A stretch of 64,000 nucleotides of DNA, from assembly GCA_021234155.1 (NCBI GenBank), contig JAJEKV010000293.1:248001-312000 (forward strand). The letters are read 5' to 3'. The notes under the pieces are model-generated. The model did no database searches, was not told the DNA's origin, and saw nothing but the letters and a program-made list of their open reading frames with translations. Shown in pieces: positions 12,131 through 24,142 of the stretch. Numbering within the stretch: the first letter of the stretch is position 1; each line of letters opens with the position of its first letter. This DNA comes from Isoetes taiwanensis (Eukaryota; Streptophyta; Lycopodiopsida; Isoetales; Isoetaceae). The translations under genes and the position numbers were made by a program.

Positions 12131-12155
12131 GGAAGGAAGGAAGGAAGGAAGGAAG
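12131..12155. repeat. (GGAA)n microsatellite
   Basis: About six tandem GGAA units, 12 bp beyond the exon A acceptor of the Alfin-like remnant. No Alfin exons are recognised beyond it. Confidence 0.9.
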
Positions 12156-15100
12156 TATATTTTTACGTCGCACCACAAAGGCAGCGTCACGAAGGACATG
12201 CGACCACAAGTACAAAGAAAACAAAAATACATTGCATGGGCGGCCCGTGAGCACCATGGCCCCGGATAAAAAACCCCTTTGGGAAAAACCGTTGCCATGA
12301 TGACCACAGATCAAAAAGCTATCTTCAAAAAAAGCAACAAGCATACCTCCAACAAACAGAACTTCAACAAACGCCCCCGAACCGTAACCTCTTCACAGCT
12401 AGGTGCCGAGTACTGGTGCGGACTCATGCACGCGCTAAACCTCCATCCTCTCACTGAAACCAGGGCAAATAGATGTCTGGCGAGAGATCCGGTGCCGACC
12501 CTGGAGTAACTTTCGATCAAACCACTAGACCATAAGAGCTGCCCGAAAATTGGTAGAGTCCCAAAACCCCATAGCAACGATCTCGTAAAGGCGGTGGACC
12601 GTGAGGGCACCGCTGAAGTTGAAAACCAACGCATCCAATAAGCCCAAGCGCCAGAAGTCCAGGCGCTCAGGGAAGGCGGCGCTCAGGGAAAACGCTCAGA
12701 GAAGTCGCTCGGAAGAGGTGCATCCTCCAGCCCTGCGCCAAGGCGCCAGCACCCCTGCTCCATCGTGTGCTCCAGCGCTCACAAGCATGCTCGCAGCGCC
12801 CTCGCCAGCATGCATCGGTGCTCAGCGGCGGCACCGAGGTCCGCCTCCGGGCGCCATCCATCTTTGCCGAGGGCCTAGGGCGCCATCCATCACCGCAGAG
12901 AGGCTCAGGCAGCGCTGAGCACCCTCGGCTGAAGCAATCCGTTGATGCTGCCACAACCCCAAAGCAATCCGTTCAGGCTGCCAAAAGACAAAAACCCAAT
13001 AAACATTAAGTAGAGTAAGTCAACCAATCTCAGTTTGACGCACTGTATATTTCAGATACCTAGACGTAAAGACGGTATAGTTTGAGTAATCTTAACTAAA
13101 AAATAAATTAAGCACATCACAAACTACCAAATCCTGAAATTAATGATGGATCCCTTCAAAAACCATAAGCGTGCAAACTGCAAAGTGATTACAGCAGAAA
13201 AAATACTTTTCAATTTTGTCAAATCAAGCACCATAGTAGAAGGCAACTACAAACAGCCAAGCATCACTATGAACGTAGAAGGCAACTGCAAACAACCAAG
13301 CATCATGTGAACTGCCCAGGGATAGCCAATTCCTAATGCAGGTTCTGGAAGCTCTGGAGGAACCTCTTCTGCTGGTATGCTTACTTCCCAGGTTTCGTCA
13401 GGAAAACCATATAAACATAGGTTTTTATGAAAAGAAGAGAGGGGACAGAGAATAATGGGAATCCCATGGTGGTCGGTTATAGCACCTGTCTATATTACTG
13501 GCACAAAATAGATGGCAATAGAGCAGGTTCAACTCCTGCAATAGTCCAGAATTGAGATCTATTCGACTTAGCACAAAACTTCTTTTGCAGCGGATTGGAG
13601 AAGAGAAATGTTCCCGGCGGCCGCAAGACCGCCGCGATAAATTTCTTGTACATGTAAATGGTGTTGTTCAAAGGAAAAAAAGCTAACCATACCTATGAGA
13701 AATGGCCTATTGTTCATCTCTATTATACCATTGAAGCTTATCTTTAGATATCCTTGCCCTCCTTGCAAAGTTGACATTGCCATATGCTCTATACATTGTC
13801 ATCTTCTTGTTGCTCCTTCAAATTGACTTGAAGAACAGGGACAAATGTTGGAGCATTTTGCTTCACTTCACTGCGAAGAAATACATTTGATGCCATGCCC
13901 TTATGTTTGTTTGCTATCTGTTGTTATGGCACAGCTCTAGCAGCCGATGGCTCTGTAGATAAATATTCTGCAGATATGGGAGAGCAAAAGGGGAATGTCT
14001 AGACTAGCTTTTTTTATATGGTTGATGCCGAAATTGCAAAATGAATTTATACAAAATGGAGGGGAACGTCTAAACTAGCTTTCTTCGTATGAAGCTTCCC
14101 AGGCGACAGACGAAGAACCCCAATACAAAAAAATATGCAACACCAAAATGCTCTAGAATTTTGGCCAATAGAACTGGAGCGCCTTTATTCCATTTTCTAG
14201 AAATTCCATTCTCCCCCTTCCATTCCTCTGTCCTGTTCCAAGATCAGCGAAAACCCAGTAGCATTGGCGAGCTGTAGACGCTTGGGTTGTCGGGTGTGGG
14301 TAGTAACTCTGTTAAACAGCAAAGTTTTGCAGATGCAGGGTGCTAAATTTCCCCTTAATTTTCTGTTTTATGTTGGACCAAGGGTTTGTGTGGGGCAGCG
14401 TGGAGGCCAAGCTCATACTTGCCATGATTCTGACTCCTTTCAGATATAAATTACAGGCACTTTTCCATTTCTTCCACAACCCTATTTGTACATCAACATG
14501 AAGATTAAGTTAAGAGACGATTATGGCAGCAGATTGCCAAATGTGCCCCACAACTCAAAAAATTCCCCAAAAAACTACACCGAAAATGTGTAGCCAGGAA
14601 AAAGAATGATACGTGTCGCCAAAATAATAGAGCATAATATAATCAAATATTTGGAGAAAGAATTACATACGTGTAGATAAGTTTGTAAGGGTTATCCTCA
14701 TAACTAAAATGCTTTTGCATTTTAAACGAGACATAGAGAGTTCATACACATTACTGCTGTGTTTCTAGTGAAGAGCCTCGCTGCAAAATATTTTACATGT
14801 TTGGCACTGCTCCGATTCTGAATATGAGCAGAAAATCTGCCATGTACAAACTATTGCAATTTTTTTAGCATCTTTAGTTGGAGTGCATAGATGCAGTCTA
14901 CAAATGGCACAGTGATAAGAATCAGCAAGGAATAAGAAAAAGAAAAACAAACAATGGTGCAGATGGTGTTGACAATCTACCAGGGGGAATTAAGAGAAGT
15001 TCCAAGAATTTGGATAGCCCTCATTAACACAAAGATATGCAACTCAGCTATTGGTTAGAAACAAAAAGTACTACAACATGACAGATAATAGTACGTATAC

Positions 15101-15194
15101 TCATTCACTAGCAAAGAATTGGTGTTATTTACAAAAGAATGCCGGGCTTCTTAAATACAAGAAGCAAAAAATGTTGGGCTGTGGTGCTCTTCCC
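12156..15194. other. No gene recognised; contains a GC-rich island at 12600-12960
   Basis: 12600-12960 is strikingly GC-rich with repeated 'gcgctcagggaa'-type words. Open frames exist on both strands because of composition, none with a family signature. The rest is AT-rich and featureless apart from the 13586-13650 hairpin motif. Confidence 0.45.
13586..13650. repeat. GC hairpin motif shared with 63609-63662
   Basis: The motif reads 'ttggagaagagaaatgttc', then a GCGGC/GCCGC hairpin, then 'cgcgataaatttcttgta'. It is nearly identical to a segment near the start of the Copia LTR at the right edge of the window, so it may be a fragment of the same element family. Confidence 0.6.
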
Positions 15195-16288
15195 TCAGAG
15201 CTTACACTCTAGAGGCATCCTAGTGGAGGAAAAGCGAGCGGTATCCCTGCAATAATCATATATCATGTAGTTCTTTTGAACCCATTTCAGCTTGTTTGAA
15301 GTAGATGAGCTAGTGGTCTGATATGCCTGTTGCCTCCACCAATCTCCTTTGGCATTGGCACATGCATCCACCGAGCCACTCCATTTGCAAGCGTCTATGC
15401 TGAACCCTTTGTAAGATGCTACAAATGGAGCATAATTCCATTTTATCTTCTCTAATCCACCTCGTGTGGCCCAGTCATCTCCATTCCAGAGGCTGGAATA
15501 GATACCCATTGGTTGACTGAGTGGAAAATCAACACCAAAAGCCTTGTTATTTTTATATACTCTTATAGGGACATCATCCACATAAAATCTGCATATGAGT
15601 TGCAATTCAAAAGTTAGGCAAACTAAGGGCATGCATAAAAAATAATCTTTTGGAGAATGGAACTTACATGATCTGTTGAGGATTCCATAAGAACCCATAA
15701 GTGTGAAAATCTTTTGTAGGATCAAACCACAGATACATTCTCTGCTCCCTATCACCTTTTCCATTAGCAAAAACGTTGGTTTGGACAATGTATGACTGCC
15801 CTGAGGTGTTCCCAAGAAATTCAAAATCTAGTTCATCATGGTTGTTGGTCTCTGAGGACATCTGGGAATTCACACAACTCAGTTCGAGAACAAAAAACAA
15901 AAACAACGACAAAATCACAGGTATAAACATAAACATGGAGAAAACAGGGAAGTGTATGGATTAAAGTACTCACATAGAAGGAAGTCACAGTTCCAGCCGA
16001 TTCCCCAGGCACTAGTTTGATCTTCATGCTAATATGCCCAAATAAATATCTGTTTTTAGATGCAAAACCAGCTCCTGATTGTTTATCTAGAACCAGCTGC
16101 AATATCTAGCATCCATCTAATTGTCTAGTGTGATCATTCGCCCATCTGACCCAATAATTTTGATCAAAATTCACATCTGTTTGCTTTGGTAGGAATGAAG
16201 AACGTGCTGCTATTCCAAGTTGAACAAAAAAGGCCAGAAAAATAAGTCACGTTGCACTAGTAGCTCGAAATTCAAACAACTTCGCCAT
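15195..16288 (-). pseudogene. XTH: Xyloglucan endotransglucosylase/hydrolase (GH16) with two in-frame stops
   Basis: XTH enzymes cut and rejoin xyloglucan in the cell wall. Three exons are read: 16288-15974, 15861-15668 and 15588-15195, with GTGAGT and GTAAGT donors and AG acceptors that keep frame. Exon 1 has ATG, a hydrophobic LIFLAFFVQLGIAA secretion signal and FDQNYWVRWANDH. Exon 2 has the catalytic [10 protein letters not shown] box (nucleophile and acid/base Glu) followed by the conserved NTS glycosylation site. Exon 3 has YVDDVPIRVYKNN, NGDDWATRGGLEK and the XTH_C domain ending DYCRDT. Two codons in exon 1 are stops: TGA at 16247-16249, before the signal peptide core, and TAG at 16106-16108, aligned where relatives have GGK.I. 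The frame is otherwise unbroken, so this is a young pseudogene or has two base errors. Exons 2 and 3 look fully functional. Confidence 0.88.
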
Positions 16289-16368
16289 AAGCACGGAATG
16301 TAGGCAGTAGAAATGCCGAAAACCTTGAAAGGCAAGAATGGATTGAATGAAGAAGTGGAGTCCCATCC

Positions 16369-16379
16369 ATATATATAAA
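16369..16379 (-). promoter_or_regulatory. Putative TATA box of the XTH gene
   Basis: On the minus strand TTTATATATA lies about 80 nt before the ATG at 16288, a normal spacing for a plant TATA box and short 5'UTR. It is the best TATA match upstream of the gene. Confidence 0.5.
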
Positions 16380-16399
16380 GCTTTGACGAAGAAGATGTA

Positions 16400-18978
16400 A
16401 GGAAGGGAAGCTGCAAAATGATGAACGAGAGAGATAGTGTGGAGAAAATTCCATGGACGCGTCTGAGAGTAATGCCATACCTAGGGACAGACAGATCAAT
16501 GCCAGTTATGTTTTTCTAAAGCCAGCGAGGAAAACGCAGGACAGCCCTGCTTTAACAAATTCCACTTTTGCGAAGTGGAAGGAACGAGAGTCCCAGGTTG
16601 CGGCAACCCTAACGGTTAAGAAACCCTAAACACTAGAAAGAAAATGAAGCATTTTCCAAGAGGAAAATGTTTAGCAGCGTTGCCTAACCCGAGGTGACCG
16701 ATTTCCTATCATTCTAGCCTATACACGTGTACGCCATGTATAACAAATGTGTACTGTATGTCATGTATTTTTTTTTTCTAGGCGTTACTCTCTGTCTCCT
16801 TGCCGGGATTATTCTCCTTCTCGGCCTTCCATTGTTCCTTCACGGCTTCAAACGAAAAATCAGTCTGCAGTACCTTTCATCCGACACATCAAATTTGCCT
16901 TTTTTTCCTCGCTTCTTTGCAAAAATGACTTGCTTTTCCCAAGTTTCCTCTTCTAAAACAGAATGGCTCTTTCTGCAAGATGCCGGATTAGGTATAAGTG
17001 CAAGATTTCAGAATTAGATGAATATCTGGTGTTGATTCTTTAGTTCAGCGATAGAGACTAATTTTCTGGCTCTGGCAGCTTGGAATTTCCTTCAACAACT
17101 GGCAGAATATGGTCAAAGTAGCATTGTCTCATGCTCATAAAAAGTCCATGATGTCATCGCATGATTTTGCAAGATTTTATTCCATCTATCCACACTATCT
17201 AATTCCGTGAGGAGCTGAAGTCTGGACATGGATAGGCATTATAAGGGCTTGCATTATGTTGGAAGCAAAGTCCATATTCAAGTTTAAATGTTTTGCAGCT
17301 GACGCACAACATGTGGGCATGTATATGCTTGAAACTCTTGTTGTGGTCTAAGATGTCTTTGTCAATTTGTTTGCGCCTTTGAAGCTTCTAGTCAAGCTGG
17401 CAGGTTGTGAGTAGGACCTTCTTTAATTGTTGAGAGTTGAGGATATTTTACAGGGATTCTCCACTAATGCTAGCACTCATGGGATGCCATCTGGTTCTTC
17501 AAGAATAGTGTGCTTACCCGAGGCTTACAAATAAGCGTCATTCAAGGCAATATTTGTGGCTCTTTCTGAAGCTTGCAACTCTTCCATAAAGAGAAAATGC
17601 ATATTGCATAGTCCATAGTGATTCTATGCAACTCTCGCTTACGGAGTACATTTCGAAACTAGATACTCTAATGAGTTTCTTTTCAAATCTTATCATAGGT
17701 GGTAGTTTTCTAAAGAAAGTTTGATCCATAAGACATAGGTCTTTCCCGTGACAGGTCTCTAGCATTCTCACATTCCCACATCTGTGCATCTAGAAGTTAA
17801 TAGCCATGTTGTATCTTAGTCATGTGTCTTTATGGTTGTTGGCACTCGAGGAAGTTATGGCTGTTCGTTTTAAGTTTAGAAGTGCCAAGGACTATGCCAC
17901 TATTTCTATTGAGGGCAATTCATATCTATGCAAGTTTGAAAAAAAAGATTTTTGAGAAAATGAAATTGAGCAAGGCTTGTGATTTTGATCTTATGCTCAA
18001 GCCAATGAAGGCCCGGTTTTTGCCACTCTTTTATGAATTTAGGCTTGTATATGATCCGTTTCTAGGTATTCTACAAAGTCAGATGCCATGCTTCAAAAAG
18101 CATTTATAGTTGGGTTCAGATTGAATCCTACATATTGTACTAAGAGCAATATGCAATTATGAAATTTTTTTGGAATATCTTGAATGGATTTTAAATGTTT
18201 TTGGTGTTTACCATCTTGCAGTTTATGGCTTGTCAACCTTAATATCTATTTCTCACTCGTCTAATTTTATGATGATTATTTACTGGTATATAGAATATAC
18301 TAAAGAATATTTGGTTCCAACCTAAAACTGTTGCTGCCGCAATGGAGGATTTTGGAGTTGGATCTTTATGAAGAACTTGATGATCATATTCAAGTTGTTT
18401 CAAATCTTATCAAGCAGATGAATATGGCAAAAATAAGGAGGCTTTTATTGATGCATCTGAATCAGAATGGCAACGTTATGAGCTTCTCATTTTAAATGAC
18501 TGTTATATGGTTTCAAAGGTTGATTTTTAAGGTGGATATACAGGCAGACAGATATTAATGCATCTGGTGGATCTTGGATTATTCTTACACAGTCTTATAT
18601 GCATGTCGTTTCATTGACTTTTTTCCAACAAATGGAGATCAAACTTCTAATACAAAAAAGATCAAGTAGCCAACAAGCATTAATAAATAAGCTTAGAAGC
18701 TAATCCAGATGGTTCTATTCTATTCTATCTATTCTATTCTAGAATGGGGCTCGCATGAAAACGACAAAAACCTCGACAGATAGGCTTCTCATTCATCTCA
18801 GCAGATTTTCTACAATGGTGGATAGTGGATAGCCGCGCACATGCGAACTACCCACGAAGAAAAATAAAGGGAATGTCCAATTATACAACTTGGACCCCAT
18901 GAAATACAATGCTAATAGATGTTTGGTCTGTGTACCTGCCAAAAGCTTATCATCGGGGTTAAAAAACCTTGCCCTTAC
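16400..18978. other. No gene recognised
   Basis: Mostly AT-rich. Around 17800-18700 there are short plus-strand frames (for example FEKMKLSKACDFDLMLKP) that resemble a decayed transposase-type protein in composition, but I cannot assign a family. A short (TATTC)n tract lies near 18715-18745, just before the Ty3 element. Confidence 0.35.
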
Positions 18979-19254
18979 TTAATCATGTGTCTCCGTGTCT
19001 TGAATTGTGTCTGTTGTGTGCTTATGAAATGGTTTGAGTCGAAAACCATTAATCAAGGTAGGTAACGGAGAGCCATCTAACTCTGTAAATTGAAACCCAC
19101 TTGGCTGGACTATTTGAATAATTTGATAAGGGCCAAGCCAACGAAACTTAAGCTTACCTGGAAAAGTTTTGTACCTGGAATCATAAAGAAGAACTAAGTC
19201 CTCTTCCTTGAAAGTTTTAGTTTTGATCCGTTTGACATGCCAAGATTTTCTCAA
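18979..19254 (-). pseudogene. Integrase C-terminal GPY/F module (element A)
   Basis: Shows LKFRWLGPYQIIQIVQPSGF followed by LINGFRLKPF, the usual end of non-chromodomain Ty3 polyproteins. Its frame is separate from the integrase core at 19415, with about 160 bp of frameshifted linker between. It ends with a Thr/Asp-rich tail and a stop at 18979. Confidence 0.8.
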
Positions 19255-19414
19255 TCGCCAGCAAGAACTCTAAGATAAGCATCTCTGCGAAGTTCATCTA
19301 ACTGTTGCAGTTGATAAACCCTCTTCTGGAGAGCAGCAGGAGGATCATGAGTAGTAGCCAGTTGAAAATGCAAAGTGGGTAGAACAAATTCGAAGACATT
19401 AAAGCATCTTGGCG

Positions 19415-20110
19415 CTAGACTAATTTGAATGGTGTCTGCCCTGTGGCAATCTTGTAACTAGTGTTATAGGCCCATAAAACAGTGGGTAACTTCTCCTGCC
19501 AATCGGTTCTAGAAGCGTCACAAATTTTCTTGAGAATGTTGATAAGAGTCTTGTTTGTGCTTTCAGCAAGACCATTGCCTTGAGGATAATAGGGAGTATT
19601 CTTCCGATGATGGATATGCAAGTAGTTCGTCAGCCCTTTAATCGTGTGATTAACAAAATGAACACCTCGATTACTGACGAGTTCTGTGGCGGAGCCGAAC
19701 CGTGTAATGGCATGTGTGTAGAGCACCCGCGACATGCTCGCTGCGATGTTATCTGGTAAGGCACCGGCTTCTGCCCATTTTGTTGCATAATCAGTGAGGA
19801 TAAGGATGTAACGAGCATGGGAGTGTCGCACAGCTGGATCCATAGACCCAATAAAATCCATGCCCCATTTGGTGAAGGGCAATGGCGTGGCGACTAGAGT
19901 TAAGAATAGAACGTCACAGGCCGTGGGTTGTCCCATGCGCTGATAGACATCACAGTTGCGTGCATGAGCGTGGAGGTCTTTGAACAGCGTGGGCCAAAAA
20001 TAGCTAGCCAAAAGAATTTTTGGTGCCCTATTATCACCACTAAAATGTCCTCCACCAAGGCCCTCATGGGGGTCGGCGAACGATCTCCAGGACTTCATGA
20101 GGAAGAACAT
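19415..20110 (-). pseudogene. Integrase core (element A), altered catalytic residue
   Basis: The RNase H-fold core is easy to read: TKWGMDFIG (first Asp), YPQGNGLAESTNKT (Glu) and WAYNTSYK. The second catalytic Asp, normally in TDRG or SDRG, is Asn here (VSNRGVHF), so this copy is predicted to lack DNA strand-transfer activity. The upstream zinc-binding region has HARNCDVYQR, where CDVCQR would be expected, losing a zinc-binding cysteine. About 230 residues are open. Confidence 0.88.
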
Positions 20111-20282
20111 GCCTGCGTAACATCATGTCCCTGTTGCGCTTGTAAAGATGTCTAGCGACTATGGTATAGTCACGGACTTCACGAAGGAACTGTTGACGGC
20201 GTGAGCGTAGCTTCTCAGGAGAGAGCGTGGGGCCTTCTGACAGTAAGGCACCAGAGAGAAGATATTGGTGATAGTCGTGAAA

Positions 20283-20785
20283 CTAGTGTGGCGTGGCCGT
20301 ATATAAGAAAAGTTGAGCATCTGAAAAAGTATCAGAGACATCCGTGGATGGGTCATCCGTGTGTATGCGTGAAAGATAATCAGGCACCACATGAGACTTG
20401 CCTGCCTTATGTATAATTTCAAAGGGAGCAAACTCTTGGAGAAGCAGCACCCAGCGAGTAATACGTCCCGTGGGTGTGGTCTTATTGATCAGATAAAGCA
20501 GAGCTTGATGATCTACAAAGAACTTGATTTTGCTACCCAAGCGATAGTGACGGAACCGTTGTACACAAGAGATAAGTCCAAGTGCCTCACATTCTGTGGC
20601 AGAATAATTTTCTCAACAGGGTTAAGTTTCCTGCTTGCATACTGAATAGGCTTGTCAAGATGAGAATCATATTCCTGGGAAAGAACATCACCAATAGCAA
20701 AAGCTGAGACATCCACATGGACATGAAATGGTTTGCCCCACTGAGGTGGAACAAGAATAGGGGTTTGAGTAAGCAGAACCTTCAA
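20283..20785 (-). pseudogene. RNase H domain (element A)
   Basis: HVHVDVSAFAIGDVLSQE and PIQYASRKLNPVEK are the standard Ty3 RNase H opening. The sequence then shifts frame near 20540 to KIKFFVDHQALLYLINKT and WVLLLQEFAPFEIIHKAGKS. The nuclease degrades the RNA strand of the RNA-DNA hybrid during reverse transcription. The shift splits the domain into two overlapping frames. Confidence 0.82.
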
Positions 20786-20806
20786 TTTTTGAAATGCTGC
20801 ATCCGC

Positions 20807-21402
20807 CTAGAGATTCCAAGCCCAAGCAGATTCATCACCCGTGAGTTTATGAATGGGATCCGCAATGGCAGCTAATCCAGAAATGAAGGTTGCATAATAA
20901 TTGACCTTGCCAAGGAATGAGCATGTCTCTTTAATGTTGGTAGGGGCCCGAGCTTTGAGCACGCAACTGATCTTCGCAGGGTCCGTGGTAGTGCCATCTT
21001 TACTGACAATGTGGCCAAGAAGAACACCCGAAGTGACGCAAAAAGTACACTTTTCCGAATTCAAACTAATACCAGATTCATCACATTTTTGAGAAAACAA
21101 CTCCAGTTTGGTGAGATGATCATCCATGGAGTTGTAGGCAGAAAAATCGTCTTGGAAGACTCGCAAAAAGACATTTTCTTTCATGTAATCTTGAAAAACA
21201 GAAAGCATAATGCATTGAAAAGTAGATGGAGAGTTGGACAATCCCAAGGGCACCACTTTGTAGGCAAAAGTGCCCCACGACGTGGTGAATGTAGTTTTCA
21301 ATTGATCTTCCGCTTTAATAGAGATTTTATTGTAGCCAGAGAAACTATCCATGAAAGGAGTACATCTCATGGCCTGCTACTTCTTCAAGGACTTGATCTG
21401 TG
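20807..21402 (-). pseudogene. Reverse transcriptase (element A)
   Basis: Contains MDSFSGYNKISIKAEDQLKT, FAYKVVPLGLSNSPSTFQ and a modified active-site box (FQDDFSAYNS, where YLDD or YIDD is usual). The thumb follows with LGHIVSKDG and SFLGKVNYYATFISGL. The N-terminal fingers lie further up in other frames (21403-21700). Function is probably lost through stops and the altered catalytic box. Confidence 0.85.
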
Positions 21403-22570
21403 AAGGGTAGCGGAAAATGATCTCGTTCCGTGGCCATATTGAGTTTTCTGTAGTCCACCCAAACACGTATTTTCCCATTATGCTTATTAAGGGCAATAAC
21501 AATAGGACTCATACACTTAGTATATTTGACCTCATAAATAAGTCCAGCAGCCAGAAATTTATCAATTTTGGCTTTGACATGGTCACAATAGTTGGGGTTC
21601 AGCCTGTACTATCGTTGCTAGATGGGGCGTGCATCCGGTTTGGTAGGAATGGTGAGTTCCCCCAATTCTTCTTTGATACCTCGTAAATCTTTATAACTTC
21701 ACGCAAAGATGTAGTAGAAAAGAATAAAGGCTATTGAGTGGCGTCACATAAGGGTTGCTTCATGACAGCAGCAACATCAACAATGCATGCAGAAGTGTCA
21801 ACATCTGGCTGGATGTTAACATGTTGAATGCGATTGCAAGGCACAAGATACGGATCAAGCAAGGAAGCAACAACTTGATCTTGATCGAGACTCATATCGC
21901 CCCAAGGATCAACATACTCAGGGTAAGCAGACAAAGGTAGACCAGTGGCAGAAGCTTGTACATGATAAGTGTTTTGGAGTTCCTCAGAATAACTATCAGA
22001 GAGTGATGGTTCAACATGTTCAACAGAGATGAGTTTTCCAGTTTAAAAATCCCTCGTGGCATTCAATGATCCATTAGTAATACAAGTTGATCATTGACCC
22101 AATAGTGAATGCTTTTAGCCTGGCGGAGAAAAGGTCGTCCAATCAGCATTTACTAATCACTAAGATCCTCCCTAGTTTTCGACTTTGGACATGACATGAG
22201 GCATGAGCTTGTCGAGATCAGGGTCAAAATGGACCGTCTTTTGTTCCTCATGAGGGATAGTGTCGACAACAAAAGCAGGTTGTATGTCCTGAGGCAGAAG
22301 CGTCAAGGGGCGTGTGCCCAGGTGCTGGCATGAGACCAGACCTACCCAGTTGGATTGTTGAACCGGAGAGTTGAAGCTTGATAGATTTCTTCTTGAGCCT
22401 GTTGGTCGAGGGGCACAGATGGAGGAGCTTGTTGGGGGCACTGTTGTTGAGGCGCGCAAGGGGGTTTTTTCAACATGGGGCGAGGGCCTTGTTTGCTGTT
22501 GGCAACCCAGAGTTGATAAGCAGTGAGGCAGACTGAGGCAGTTTGGTTTGTATCTAGAAGTTATACTTGG
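21403..22570 (-). pseudogene. Protease and linker region (element A), heavily decayed
   Basis: Short open frames in several phases lie between gag and RT, which is where the protease belongs. One (21731-21934) reads AYPEYVDPWGDMS, typical of the linker between protease and RT. No intact D[ST]G active site could be read. Confidence 0.45.
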
Positions 22571-22572
22571 AC

Positions 22573-22869
22573 TTAAGGGAGTTGTGGGCACGCCGTGGTG
22601 GTGTGACCCCATTCTTGACAATTATAGCATTGAGCTTTTGCTGGATCAAAAAGAGTGTGTGAGCCTTGACCGCGTGGTTGCTGAGATTGTGGATATTGCT
22701 GTTGTTGTGGATATGGCGGGGTGTGGATATTGTTGAGGCGTCGTCTGAACTTGGAAGACCATCTTTTGTCAAAAAGGTATAGGATGAGAGCGCGTGCATT
22801 CTTCAGTAGCATGATTGCACATGTTGCAACGTTTGCAATGAGGAGGACCATTAGTGGAATTGCATTCAT
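22573..22869 (-). pseudogene. Gag zinc knuckle (element A)
   Basis: CYNCQEWGHTTTAC is a complete CX2CX4HX4C nucleocapsid knuckle that binds RNA. It lies in a Gln/Pro-rich context typical of the C-terminal part of Gag. The flanking frame is broken on both sides. Confidence 0.85.
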
Positions 22870-24030
22870 TGGCCAGATGGTCTTGATACTTACAAATATG
22901 ACACCAAAATTGACTTCATTGTGGTAGAGCAGATTGATGAGGTTGAACCGTATTTTGTGGAACTATAACAGGTAGAATGAAAGGAAGATCTGTGAGAGGA
23001 ATGCCACGGGAATATACGTTGATGGAATGGTTAACCAATTCGATAACATAGTCCAACATCTTGGGGCACACCCATAAGGCGAACAGCCGGAGGAAGGCCT
23101 TCCAGAAATCAAACCAAGATCTAACTCTGCATGGAATATTCTTTGAGCTTGCTAACCAAGATATAGAGACGATCAGCAAAATCACGACCAGACTCCGTGG
23201 GTGGTTGTTGAAGGGTCATTGAGTTGCTTGAGAAGTTGTTGATCATCATCAGTGGTACCATAATGTGATAGGAAAGCAGCCTTCATTTCTTGCCAGTTCT
23301 GTTTCCAATGACTTTTATTGGCCGTAAGCGCCAAGCAGCATGGTCGAGAAAATATGAAACTTGAGTTGTGGCTGAGAGTGGCCATTCAAGATAGCCATAG
23401 CTTCAAATTCTTCCATGTGTACCTGAGCACTTTGATCAAGGATGGGCTTCCCCTTCGCATTCCCAAAAATTGGATAGGTAAGCTTAAGGTTGTGAGCAGT
23501 GTGTAAGGTGGTGGAGCATACGAATAAACAGGACCTTGGGTTATAGCCATGGGCTGAGAGCAAGCTATCTGCGTGGGGGCTGTGAAATTAGGAGGTCCTG
23601 AGAGAGGGGCATCATTTGGCAATATTCCGTGGGTGCCATCCTCATTCAGGTTGAGATCAACAATATTGTAAACTTGAACAGGAGGTTGAAAAGATGGAGA
23701 AGAGTAAAATTCTTGAACATGATTGGGACCAAAAGAAACTTGAGGGTAGCCGATACTATGTTGTGGAGAAGATGGTTGGGAAGGCAACATTGTTGGTCCA
23801 GAAAGAATGTGGATGTAAATGCTTTCTGACATTTGAAAGTAATAAGGACTTTGATACACAGGAGTGTGATGTGGCGACTGTGGTTGAGAACAATGTTTGC
23901 AAGTAGGGTGGGACCCCGACTGGGAGCAAACACGAGGGGTAAGCGGTGCAGAATGAGCACGCGACCGGACGCGGCCACCTTCAATATTATAATCATCATC
24001 ATACATGTCGCGAGCAGCTTCTCTCTGCAT
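22870..24030 (-). pseudogene. Gag capsid region (element A)
   Basis: Frames at 24030-23386, 23385-23182 and 23185-22916 together cover a Ser/Pro/Gln-rich N-terminus (MQREAARDMYDDDYNIEG) and a capsid-like segment with HWKQNWQEMKAAFLSHYGTT and QLLKQLNDPSTTTHG, as in plant Ty3 Gag ('retrotrans_gag') domains. Two frameshifts interrupt it. Confidence 0.7.
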
Positions 24031-24142
24031 TGATGGCGATCCAATCGAGCCGCAGTTTGGCTGAGGAGCTCATCCTGAGTAAAAGCACGAATAGATATGT
24101 TTAAGTTAAAAAAAGAGAACTAAGATCCAGCAGTGGCGACAA

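Larger units (their letters stand above)
18979..24142 (-). mobile_element. Ty3/gypsy LTR retrotransposon, decayed (element A)
   Basis: Minus-strand order is gag (about 24030-22570), protease region (about 22500-21500), reverse transcriptase, RNase H, integrase and a terminal GPY/F module ending at 18979. This Gag-PR-RT-RH-INT order defines Ty3/gypsy. There is no chromodomain after the GPY/F module. Stops and frameshifts separate the domains. At its 5' side a primer-site-like GTCGCCACTGCTGG follows an LTR-like end in CCTAAACA. No matching 3' LTR is recognised below 18979, so the element is truncated or its 3' LTR was lost. Confidence 0.88.

Noticed and set aside
12601-13009. Overlapping Arg/Ala/Pro-rich ORFs
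   Set aside because: GC-rich composition opens frames on both strands at once. No motif, no splice support.
17822-18700. Possible hAT-type transposase remnant
   Set aside because: A few phrases look transposase-like, but no diagnostic motif could be read in order, so no element is called.
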